DNA from: Candidatus Obscuribacterales bacterium
GTDB taxonomy: Bacteria; Cyanobacteriota; Vampirovibrionia; Obscuribacterales; Obscuribacteraceae
DNA: 55,436 bases
Direction: 5' to 3'
Assembly: GCA_020050835.1 (NCBI GenBank)
Contig: JAGVKB010000003.1
Location: forward strand, 1 to 55,436
Made by a program: the position numbers and the translations under genes. Below the pieces are notes generated by a model. That model did not search any database. It saw nothing but the letters and a program-made list of their open reading frames with translations, and was not told the origin of the DNA. Below are positions 42,107-49,525 of this stretch, piece by piece; within the stretch, counting starts at the first letter, position 1, and each line of letters opens with the position of its first letter.

Positions 42107-42142
42107 CGCGTGTTATCGCTTAGTTTGCCTAGCGATAACGCG
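42107..42142 (-). terminator. Bulged hairpin between two unknown genes
   Basis: CGCG-TG-TTATCGCT pairs with AGCGATAACGCG (12 bp, 2-base bulge). A second hairpin, CGAGCGCCT/AGGCGCTCG, lies next to it at 42184-42215. Both are downstream of the gene ending at 42272. Confidence 0.55.
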
Positions 42143-42271
42143 TCATGTGCACAGTCCGGAGTTACCGTCAGTGCGCACGAGTTCGAGCGCCTACGCTCTC
42201 AGGCGCAGGCGCTCGCAGATTTTTAAAAGGCGATGTCCTGCCGCTACCGTTTCCGCTTCGACTAACGCCGC

Positions 42272-43033
42272 TCAAACTCCCAGGTCGGCGGGTGGCCTGA
42301 TGATGAGCGGCTTTTCGCCCTCCGGTTCGAGCAGCTCACCGGTTACGGAGCTGGAGCCGGTGAAGTCGAGTAGCGGATCGAGCAGCTGCGACCAGCGCGC
42401 ACCGCTGCCGCCGAAGGTCAGCCCTTGCACAGCCGAAGCCGGGCGATCGAAACGCCGCCTGGTTCCGGAGAGACGGTGCAGAGCTTCCAATGCCAGACCT
42501 GACAACCAGGTTCGCGGCAGGATGTCGTTGCCAATCGTCGGGATGGTAGCCGTGCTGATGCCCGCTCGCGCTTTCGAGCTGTAGCTGACTTCCAGCACCA
42601 GTCCTGATTCATGCGGTTCGACTCGGATCTGACGCAGCATGGCATCCTGTCGAACGGAATTGGCGACCGCTTCCGACCAGCCGCCGAAGCGCTGCTCGGG
42701 CTCGGCGGTTGCAATCTGCCGCAAGGCCGGGTGCCTGAGCTGTCCGGCCGTGTAGTATTCAGCTGCGATCACCAGCCGGGACAGAGCCGAGACGACCTCC
42801 AGTGACGGCAGTTCGGCAGCCTGTGGGGTTGGACCGGCCAGCTCGAGCAGAACGAAGCTTTGCACCGTGCTCCAGATCTGCTGGCTGCGGCTCCGCTGAG
42901 CTTCGAGCATCTGCCGGTTGGCAGCTTCGTCGCTAACCAGGTGGTCGGCGGCTGCGCCGGTAATGCCGTTCTGGGCGAGCGCGACTCGGAAGTCGGGCTC
43001 GTCGCCGAATTGCAGTTGTGAAATTGATCCCAT
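42272..43033 (-). CDS. Unknown protein of the sigma/PLD module
   Basis: The 253-residue protein starts at ATG 43033 with the same AGAGGTG-CTTC leader as the PLD gene, suggesting common translational control. It looks mixed alpha/beta: helical (AANRQMLEAQRSRSQQIWST, VVSALSRLVIAAEYYTAG) then beta-rich (MLRQIRVEPHESGLVLEVSY) and a C-terminal part with GLTFGGSGARWSQLLDPLLD. No signal peptide, no catalytic motif I can name. A 60-residue open extension upstream reads as low-complexity Pro/Ala and overlaps a hairpin, so I left it out. Confidence 0.72.
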   Translation of the reverse strand: MGSISQLQFGDEPDFRVALAQNGITGAAADHLVSDEAANRQMLEAQRSRSQQIWSTVQSFVLLELAGPTPQAAELPSLEVVSALSRLVIAAEYYTAGQLRHPALRQIATAEPEQRFGGWSEAVANSVRQDAMLRQIRVEPHESGLVLEVSYSSKARAGISTATIPTIGNDILPRTWLSGLALEALHRLSGTRRRFDRPASAVQGLTFGGSGARWSQLLDPLLDFTGSSSVTGELLEPEGEKPLIIRPPADLGV

Positions 43034-43068
43034 AGAAGCACCTCTGTCCATCTTGTTGTAATGGTGAA

Positions 43069-43097
43069 GCAGGCCGCTCGCGGTATGAGCGGCCTGC
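43069..43097 (-). terminator. Perfect 10-bp hairpin
   Basis: GCAGGCCGCT and AGCGGCCTGC enclose a 9-base loop just upstream of the gene starting at 43033. A smaller CCGGCAG/CTGCCGG hairpin follows at about 43111-43129. Confidence 0.6.
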
Positions 43098-43188
43098 CCG
43101 TATGGGGTTGCCGGCAGCGGTACTGCCGGTGGTGACGGTTTCGGACCGGCCGCCCGGGCCAGCGTCTGCGGGCCAGGGCGGCAAGTCA

Positions 43189-43635
43189 TCAGCCTTTTCT
43201 GCTCAGCGAGTGGAGAAACCATTTGCACCGCTCCGGGTTGGCAGCGAGCAGCGCGGCAAGTTCTACGCCACTTTCGGGCAGCGGCTGAGTCGAGTCGATC
43301 TCCAGGCGCAGCACCTCGTCGTCCGGCTGCAGTTCGAAGTTGTCGGCCAAGCTGTCATCCGCGATTAGCGGAACGCCCAGCAGAGTTTCGAGCGCAACGG
43401 CAGTCGGGCAGTTAGTACTGAGCAGCGGCGAGACTCGTCTCTGCGACACCCAGAGACGAGCCTGATCGAGACTGAGTAAGCGCGTGACGAATCCGTCGTC
43501 ATGAAAGCGCAGAGCCTGAACCTGGTGTTTTCCGCCGAAGCAGAAAGTCAGCCCGAGCGTATGCACCTTATGTCCGTAACAGTAGGCATTCGTCGGGGGC
43601 GTGTCGAACTTCAGACGGTCTGTCAGATAACGCAT
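43189..43635 (-). CDS. Small protein resembling DUF1874 / STIV-B116 (speculative)
   Basis: The 148-residue protein has a segment whose layout recalls the STIV-B116/DUF1874 fold: SLDQARLWVSQRRV-SPLLSTNCPTAVALETLLGV followed by PLIADDS...FELQPDDEVLRLEI, matching the family's SLEEA...GHEATAxLLSxLLGVxV...LxPGDxALVFxL. The N-terminal strand part is longer and has a CYGHKVHTLG...CFGGKH segment with extra Cys and His residues not usual in the family. The His of the cyclic-tetra-adenylate ring nucleases (AcrIII-1) is replaced in STNCPT, so that activity would not be expected. AGGAGG lies 7 bases before the ATG. It directly follows the sigma factor gene. Confidence 0.55.
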   Translation of the reverse strand: MRYLTDRLKFDTPPTNAYCYGHKVHTLGLTFCFGGKHQVQALRFHDDGFVTRLLSLDQARLWVSQRRVSPLLSTNCPTAVALETLLGVPLIADDSLADNFELQPDDEVLRLEIDSTQPLPESGVELAALLAANPERCKWFLHSLSRKG

Positions 43636-43708
43636 GTTTACCTCCTACGGGAGGCTCACTTTCAATCACCCCTGACTCATGGGCCCAGGGGAATAACCCT
43701 TCTGGCTG

Positions 43709-44563
43709 TCAATCGAGGTCATCGGCGAGCGGGTTTGCCAGTCCGGAGTTTCGCAGCCTTTCGAGCGCCTTGACCTGGATCTGGCGAACCCGCTCTTTCG
43801 TAATCCCGAGCCGCTCTCCGGCCTCTTCGAGCGTCAGCGCCTGGCCGTCTTCGGTGAGCCCGAAGCGCAGCTTCAGCACTTCCTGTTCGCGCGGTCTCAA
43901 GAGACGGAGCAGCTCAGTACAGGCTGCCGGCAAATTCGCCTCGACGTGACCGGACGGTTTGGCGCTCTGGTCCGGAATCAAAGCGAGTAGCGAGCCTTCG
44001 TTCTGGCTTTCGTCCTGCCAGCCCGCCAGGGCGTCGAGCGATACTGACGTTCTGGTCGACTCGATAATCTCCCAGACCTTCGCCACTTTGATCTTCAGGT
44101 GCTTGGCCACGTCGACATCAGTCACGCTGTGCCCGAGACGCTGCTCGAGTTCGGTGCGAGCTTTGTTGATCGTTTTCAGGCGCTCGAAGCGGCAGGCGGG
44201 TACGTAGATGGTGCGTCCATCCTGCTTCACTGCCCGCGAGACAAAGTTGCGAATCCACCAGCAGGCGTAGGTCGAGAACTTGGTTCCCACGGTGTGGTCG
44301 AACCTTTCAGCGGCCCTCATCAAGCCGAGATTGCCTTCCTGGATCAGGTCGGACAACGGCAGACCGCGACCGACGTACTTTTTGGCGATGCCAGGAACGA
44401 GCCGCAGGTTGCGCTCGACGAGGGTGTTGCGAGCTTCCAGGCTACCCGCCGTGATCTTGATTGCCAACTCGCGCTCCTGCTTGCGAGTAAGCAGCTCGCC
44501 TTGTAGATCTGCCAGGTAGGGGGCGAGATCTTCTTCGGTCGGGCGGTTGTAACTATCCGGCAT
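43709..44563 (-). CDS. RNA polymerase sigma factor of the sigma-70 family (group 2-like)
   Basis: The 284-residue protein has regions 1.2 to 4.2 but no long N-terminal 1.1: LAPYLADLQGELLTRKQERE (1.2), ERNLRLVPGIAKKYVGRGLPLSDLIQEGNLGLMRA (2.1-2.2), FDHTVGTKFSTYACWWIRN (2.3-2.4), region 3, then LRPREQEVLKLRFGLTEDGQ and LEEAGERLGITKERVRQIQ (4). This is a SigA-relative (alternative or stationary-phase group 2) factor. Region 2.4 begins with AVKQDGRTIYVPACR, close to the housekeeping type, so a similar -10 element is expected. It is followed by the small DUF1874-like gene 73 bases on, suggesting that it controls that module. AAGGAG is 8 bases before the ATG. Confidence 0.95.
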   Translation of the reverse strand: MPDSYNRPTEEDLAPYLADLQGELLTRKQERELAIKITAGSLEARNTLVERNLRLVPGIAKKYVGRGLPLSDLIQEGNLGLMRAAERFDHTVGTKFSTYACWWIRNFVSRAVKQDGRTIYVPACRFERLKTINKARTELEQRLGHSVTDVDVAKHLKIKVAKVWEIIESTRTSVSLDALAGWQDESQNEGSLLALIPDQSAKPSGHVEANLPAACTELLRLLRPREQEVLKLRFGLTEDGQALTLEEAGERLGITKERVRQIQVKALERLRNSGLANPLADDLD

Positions 44564-45430
44564 GACAGACTCCTTACCCCGTTTGGGGCGGCTGGAGACA
44601 AGAATGCCCTGCTTGTTAGGCAGTGGTGTAATAACGCAGCGATCAGAAGGCGCCGGCCAAGAGCTTTCCCGAACGGAGATTAATCCGTTGAGTTGGTTGG
44701 CATTTTCAGGAGGCTCTGGGGGTGGGCAGCTCGTCTGTAGGCTGAAGTAAGAAACTTTAGTGAAAGACTAAGTCTAGAGCGATTTATAGATCAACACGTC
44801 TTAAGTAATGAGACAGGCGGGCAGGCGGGCGTTTTAGTGTCATTACTAGTGGGAGCTCACAGAGTTCAATTAGGTGAAACTATCTAATCAGGCTGTCATG
44901 AGTAAAGATCTGCACGACACTTTTGGGTACCCCGTGTCTGGCTCGAAAAGACTTCGCGTCGCTCGCGCCAGTATCGTAATTGCACCACTGTATGCGAGCG
45001 CCCGAGCTCCACAAAGCTAGCGCCAGCTGCCGCTGGGTCAAGGATTCGCGGCCTGGCTTTACGGCTCGTTTATGATTAGCTGGCTGGTCGTTGGGATGGG
45101 TTTTCCGTCATGAGCTTTACATTTTCATTTCCTCATTTGAACGAGCTGATGGCAAAGTACTAGGTTGAATTCAAATGTCAGCAATTGCTTTCGCTCCGGA
45201 GAATCCCTTCCTTTCCCTGCTAGTCAAAGTAAGTCCCCCCAGGTATTTTGATAGTCCAACTGCTTTGAGGAGCGTTGGACCGGATGGTCTCAGCGATGCG
45301 AAAGCGCTGGCCGGATCGGCACTATATGCGGTGACTACCATCGCAAGTTGGTTTGAGGCGCAACTAGTCCGTTTCAAGCCGAATCATGGTGTCCAACTAC
45401 CTGTAAAGCCCTTCAAGTCTGGAGTTTGTC
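44564..45430. other. Intergenic region, about 870 bases
   Basis: Divergent promoter region between the sigma gene and NAD kinase. A 93-codon plus-strand frame at 45175-45456 overlaps the kinase start and has no ribosome-binding site; I do not trust it. No other feature seen. Confidence 0.55.
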
Positions 45431-46351
45431 ATGAGCACACCCAATCCAACGCCTGAGCGCAAGCTCAAGAATGTGCTGGTCGTACTCAAGAAGTCGTCCT
45501 ACCAGGTTGCCCTCGATAGCAACGACCAGCATACGCTGCAGTTGATCGAACAGGGCGATGAAACTGTCGCTTTCTACAAACCGGCTCACTACGAGCAAGA
45601 GGCAACGATCGCGCTCGTCCGGAGCGTGCTCAACCAGAAAGGCATCAAGTATCAGGAGATGCAACGTGGAGAGCTCAAGGGCGATCCCACCGGATTCGAC
45701 GCGGTTATCACCATCGGTGGTGACGGCACGTTTCTGGATGTGTCTCACAGCCTTCAGCTTGTTCCGCTGCTCGGCGTCAATCCGACTTCGACCAGCTACG
45801 GACATTTCTGCCTGGCCAATCGGTCCTCCTTTGCCACTGTGGTCGACGAGATCGACAGCGGCGTCAGGCAGCCGATCAGGCTCTTCCGTCTGGAAGCAGC
45901 TGTCAACGGCGTTGTCGTCCCTGAACCGATCCTCAACGAAGTCTCCTTCGGGCATGTTAACTGGCGATCGATGAGCCGATACCTGGTCACCGTCCGCGGC
46001 GTGCGCGAGGAGCACAAATCCAACGGCATGTTCATCGGTCCGGCCAGCGGCTCTACCGGCTCATTGAGCTCCGCTGGCGCGCCGGCCTTGCCGATCGCCG
46101 CCAGGCAGTTCCAGTTTCGTGTGATCTTGCCCTGGCTTCCGCCGGGGACGAAGTATGCGCTGGCTGGGGGCATCCTGGAAGAGACCGAGGAAGTAACCAT
46201 CAAGTCGAAAATGCCCAGGGCAGATTTCGGCATTGATGGCGACCAGATCGTCTATCCGCTTCAGCGCGGCGACAAGCTCGTCGTTCGCGCAAGCAAGAAG
46301 GATCTGCTGGCCTACGTGTCGCCCGATGCCAATGACGCGGCCGTGAAGTAA
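45431..46351 (+). CDS. nadK: NAD(+)/NADH kinase
   Basis: The 306-residue protein has all NAD kinase signatures: ITIGGDGTFLDVSHSL (GGDGT, about 95-99), LLGVNPTSTSYGHF, ILNEVSFGHVN (NE motif) and GPASGSTGSLSSAGAPAL (corresponding to the SGSTAY region). It phosphorylates NAD to NADP with ATP. The position usually held by Asn in LGFL-type enzymes differs (TSTSYGHFCLA). GGAG lies about 8 bases before the ATG. It may supply NADPH under stress. An extremely good terminator hairpin follows the stop. Confidence 0.93.
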   Translation: MSTPNPTPERKLKNVLVVLKKSSYQVALDSNDQHTLQLIEQGDETVAFYKPAHYEQEATIALVRSVLNQKGIKYQEMQRGELKGDPTGFDAVITIGGDGTFLDVSHSLQLVPLLGVNPTSTSYGHFCLANRSSFATVVDEIDSGVRQPIRLFRLEAAVNGVVVPEPILNEVSFGHVNWRSMSRYLVTVRGVREEHKSNGMFIGPASGSTGSLSSAGAPALPIAARQFQFRVILPWLPPGTKYALAGGILEETEEVTIKSKMPRADFGIDGDQIVYPLQRGDKLVVRASKKDLLAYVSPDANDAAVK

Positions 46352-46371
46352 GAGCGAAAGCTCACATCCCT

Positions 46372-46405
46372 GAGGGCGCTCCGAACCGCTGTTCGGAGCG
46401 CCCTC
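46372..46405 (+). terminator. Perfect 15-bp terminator hairpin
   Basis: GAGGGCGCTCCGAAC and GTTCGGAGCGCCCTC surround a four-base loop, 20 bases after the NAD kinase stop. No U-run follows; the next bases are GGCTCTCTGG. Confidence 0.75.
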
Positions 46406-46460
46406 GGCTCTCTGGCGTTCTTACAAGTCAACGGTGTGGTCCACTATTGGAGAGACTTCT

Positions 46461-47189
46461 ATGTCCAAACAGTCCGAGAAGAACAAAGAGCAGGGCGAGA
46501 GCTATCTGAAGGCTGCCTTCACCGGTCTGATCGTCGTGGCGATCGTCCAGGCCTTCTGGCCCGAGTTCCTGCCGTACAAGCTGTCCGATTTCTGGAAGGC
46601 TCAGGGCTCGATCATGGATTGGCTCTGGGCCGGCCTGCCGATCTTCATCTGGGGCACTGGCGTTACGGCCGTGCTCAGCCTTCTGACCCGCAACTCGAAG
46701 AAGGAAAACGACAACGCCGAGCTGCTTTTCGCCGGCGATGTGCTGATCTCGCTCTGGGCCGGCTTCATGGAAGAGATCTGCTTCCGCTGGCTGATCTTTC
46801 TGAATGCGATTGTCGGCATGAAAGTAGTCAACTTCCTGTTCTTCGGATGGCTTGGCTTTGGCATCGCTGAGTGGTTCCAGATCCACGTGTTCGGCTGGCT
46901 GGCCAATCTGGCCACTCTCGGCTACTTGCAGACTGTCCTGACCAACCCTGAAACCTGGGCGGTCGGTGCCGGTCTGCTGTCGGCCAATGCGCTGTTCCGC
47001 AATGGGCACAAGTACCTGGGCCCGATCGGATTTGTCAACAGCTGGTTCATCGGCATGTACATGTTCTTCCTGCTGTTCAACTACGGTCTCTGGGCGTGCA
47101 TCCTCGTGCACTTCCTCTATGACCTGCTCATCTTCGCGGTTCGCTTCGTCGACCGCGCTGTCGAGCGGGCAATGGCCAGCTCTAAGTAG
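46461..47189 (+). CDS. CPBP (CAAX protease/Abi) family membrane protease
   Basis: The 242-residue protein has about six to seven membrane helices and the CPBP signatures: an EEICFRW motif (EExxxR) near residue 110 and HFLYD (HxxxD) near residue 220. These residues form the glutamate intramembrane protease site. The stretch between them is long, containing a FNxx-like VNFLFFGWLGFGIAEWF helix and a further helix pair. CPBP proteins process prenylated or small peptides and are also found in bacteriocin self-immunity. The ATG at 46461 follows GGAG. It shares direction with NAD kinase but is separated by a terminator. N-terminus is polar (SKQSEKNKEQ). Confidence 0.85.
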   Translation: MSKQSEKNKEQGESYLKAAFTGLIVVAIVQAFWPEFLPYKLSDFWKAQGSIMDWLWAGLPIFIWGTGVTAVLSLLTRNSKKENDNAELLFAGDVLISLWAGFMEEICFRWLIFLNAIVGMKVVNFLFFGWLGFGIAEWFQIHVFGWLANLATLGYLQTVLTNPETWAVGAGLLSANALFRNGHKYLGPIGFVNSWFIGMYMFFLLFNYGLWACILVHFLYDLLIFAVRFVDRAVERAMASSK

Positions 47190-47350
47190 GCGCAAGTAAG
47201 GCTGTGAGGGATGGCTCACAACCTCGCAAGGGGCAATGCCATGCATCGCCCGGGCTGGTCCCATGCCCACGCCCCCCTCCGGCGGCATCATTTCCGAAAC
47301 GAAGTACCAGTCAGGGGCGCGCCGTATCGTTGCGCCGCTGGCAGCTCCGA

Positions 47351-47397
47351 GCACGGAGACGGCTCTTCACCCATCCTGTGAGGAGCCGTCTCTGTGC
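47351..47397 (+). promoter_or_regulatory. 20-bp hairpin upstream of a TTG start
   Basis: GCACGGAGACGGCTCTTCAC folds onto GTGAGGAGCCGTCTCTGTGC with two G-U pairs and a 7-base loop. It ends 11 bases before the Shine-Dalgarno-like GAAAGGA of the next gene. It may terminate the protease transcript or regulate the downstream gene. Confidence 0.6.
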
Positions 47398-47425
47398 ATA
47401 TCAAGGCGAAAGGAAAAAATGTAGC

Positions 47426-48076
47426 TTGAGTAATGAAAGTGGTGGCAGTGGAAAACCATTGCCGGATATCGATCAACTTCTCCGCTCGATTCTCGCTGAA
47501 GCGGGCCAACAGAAAGACTCGGGTGTCGTCTCGAAAGGGCCGGAACGATTCGAGTTTTCACGAAGACCGCGGCTACCGGAGTCGAAGGAGCCGCTCTTGC
47601 TCTTCGTGGACGGCAGCGGCACTGTCTATATCGGCAAGACCAAACAACCCTGGGGCGGTAGCGACCGGCTCTGGATCTCGGTCAACACCGAAGTTCGCTT
47701 CGAGGGCGACTTCGTAGTTGAAGTGCAATCGACGTTGCGTGGAATCGATTGCACGTTGAAGACGGATGTCTCTCAAAGGAGCGGTTCGTCCTTCACGCTG
47801 AGGCACGGTGTGATCGTCCTTAGGGACTGGACCAAGGTTAAGTTGCGTGGCGAAACGCAGGCCGAGGTACACAGTTGCATTTCGGTGACCGGCTCGGACC
47901 GAAGTTGCGTCAAAGGGTTGCTCTGCAATTTCGTGCGGGCGCTTGAAGACTGCGAATTCGATCTGCGCTCCTGTGGAACGGTCGAATCATGGAAGCCAGC
48001 CCGAGGCAGAGTCACTTCTTGCCGAATCTTCCAGCAGTACGACAAGTCCTCGGATCGCCCCGGCTTTCCGGACTGA
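47426..48076 (+). CDS. Beta-rich protein of unknown function
   Basis: The 216-residue protein is set from a TTG start at 47426; GAAAGGA lies 12 bases upstream. Between the two is an ATG directly followed by TAG (47419-47424), noted under findings. From residue about 45 it is rich in short strands with regular spacing: LLLFVDGSGTVYIG, LWISVNTEVRFEGDFVVEV, CTLKTDVSQRSGSSFTLRHG and VIVLRDWTKVKLRG. Such a pattern resembles a beta-solenoid or bactofilin-like fold. Several Cys residues lie near the C-terminus (HSCISV, CVKGLLC, CEFDLRSCG). No family recognised. A longer frame upstream is not coding-like. Confidence 0.65.
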   Translation: MSNESGGSGKPLPDIDQLLRSILAEAGQQKDSGVVSKGPERFEFSRRPRLPESKEPLLLFVDGSGTVYIGKTKQPWGGSDRLWISVNTEVRFEGDFVVEVQSTLRGIDCTLKTDVSQRSGSSFTLRHGVIVLRDWTKVKLRGETQAEVHSCISVTGSDRSCVKGLLCNFVRALEDCEFDLRSCGTVESWKPARGRVTSCRIFQQYDKSSDRPGFPD

Positions 48077-48492
48077 AAAGTGCAGGTTCGGTTGTGACCG
48101 GTTGACGAAGCTTCTGGGCGGTAGTATCTGATCTGCTGCCATTTTTCTGGTGATCAGGGCTGTTGTGTTTGCTGAGAAGCGCACAGAGCCTTGTCTTTTG
48201 CTTGCAAAAACTATAAGGCATAGTAATACCTGCTGTTACTTCGTCCTGCTTGTGCGGAGCGTGTATGCAATTGGGAGAATCTCCTTGCACTTCTTGTTCA
48301 AAAAACCGCGTGATTTAGCGCCGACAATCACAGTTGAAAAGCTCATTTCTCAACTGCAATTAACTTGTGATAAAGCGTACTTTCCCCATAGCATTGGAGC
48401 GGTAGAGAAGCTTATAGTTGAGGCGGCTAAACGTCCTGGGCGCCTGCCTTTTAGCCGATGCTCGCAACTTGAGATCGCAGGAGAATTAGATT
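48077..48492. other. Intergenic region before the recombinase
   Basis: About 415 AT-rich bases. No gene with a start site; open frames in this stretch lack protein-like composition. It holds the promoter region of the recombinase gene. Confidence 0.5.
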
Positions 48493-49452
48493 TTGAACGC
48501 AACACTGCTGCAAACCCTCTGGCAAAAGTTCAACCGGTACAAACAGTGGTTGAGCGAGAGCAAAGTGGCCTTGCATACCCAGAGAGCATACATCTCTCGA
48601 ATCAATCAGTACCTGGTTTTCCTTGCCACCGAAAACAACGCCTACGAGGAAGTTCTCACCAGCGCTCGCACGCGCGATCGGGCCGTTGAGGACTATAAGG
48701 ACCACCTGAAGCACCATCTTAAGTACAGCCCGGCCACAATTAACACCACACTTTCTACCATCGATCACTTCTATCAGTTTCTCGGTTTGGGCGACGCTAA
48801 TGTCGGCCGGGAAGAACTTGCTCGCGCGAAACCGGTCGCTCTGACCAGCGATGATGAACGTTGCTTGTTGGATGAGGTTCAACTATCAGGCTCCAAGAGA
48901 GATTTGAGCATAGTCTTACTCTTCTTGCGAGCAGGGCTCAGACTTGGTGAATGCGCCGCACTCAACTTGCAAGACGTCGAAAGTAAAAATGACCGTCTGA
49001 CGATTAACATTCGCAGCTTTTCGAAGAATAGAGCCAGGCAGCTGTGTCTCGAGCCGGAGACAGCAGCCGCTGTAAAAGCGTGGCTTGCAAGACGGACTGT
49101 TCGCTTTCCGTCCTGCACCGATTCGGCGTTGTTCTTGAGCCGGCTGGGAAAACGAATCACAACAGCCGGTATCGATCTAATTATCCGCAAGCTTGGTCGG
49201 GCGGTTGGTCTGGAAATTTCTGCTGAGATTCTCAGGAATACTTGCTTGACAAAGATGCTGTTGAGCGGAAAAGACGTGCGTGCAGTCAAGAAATTGTCCG
49301 GACACAAACGACTCGAGACCACCAAGCGATATGGTCAGCCAGTCATCCTGGTATGCGAAGAAACACAGAATTCATCGCCGGTTGAAGTCGATCATATTCT
49401 CAGCATTACGCCGTTTGATCGATCCGGTGCTCGCTTGATCTTGACGGAGTAA
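48493..49452 (+). CDS. Tyrosine recombinase/integrase (XerC/D-like)
   Basis: The 319-residue protein starts at TTG 48493 with AGGAG about 8 bases upstream. The N-terminal SAM-like domain (YKQWLSESKVALHTQRAYIS ... ATINTTLSTIDHFYQFLGL) and catalytic domain are complete. Catalytic residues: Arg in RAGLRLGECAALNLQDV, Lys in SFSKNRARQL, Arg in AEILRNTCLTKMLL, His in LSGHKRLETTKRYG, and the Tyr in KRYG. The box normally HxLRH reads E-ILR-N, so the first His is replaced by Glu. That is unusual and could affect activity. There is no partner excisionase or obvious attachment repeat. It is in an AT-richer segment and may be a relic or a domesticated recombinase. Confidence 0.9.
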   Translation: MNATLLQTLWQKFNRYKQWLSESKVALHTQRAYISRINQYLVFLATENNAYEEVLTSARTRDRAVEDYKDHLKHHLKYSPATINTTLSTIDHFYQFLGLGDANVGREELARAKPVALTSDDERCLLDEVQLSGSKRDLSIVLLFLRAGLRLGECAALNLQDVESKNDRLTINIRSFSKNRARQLCLEPETAAAVKAWLARRTVRFPSCTDSALFLSRLGKRITTAGIDLIIRKLGRAVGLEISAEILRNTCLTKMLLSGKDVRAVKKLSGHKRLETTKRYGQPVILVCEETQNSSPVEVDHILSITPFDRSGARLILTE

Positions 49453-49525
49453 CTGTGATTGCTAGTGCACCGGTGGTGAATCGGGTGATGCGCACTACTG
49501 ATGGTATCAGCTTGGTAGGATGAGG

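Noticed and set aside
45175-45456. 93-codon frame before NAD kinase
   Set aside because: It overlaps the kinase start, has no ribosome-binding site, and shows no recognisable motif.
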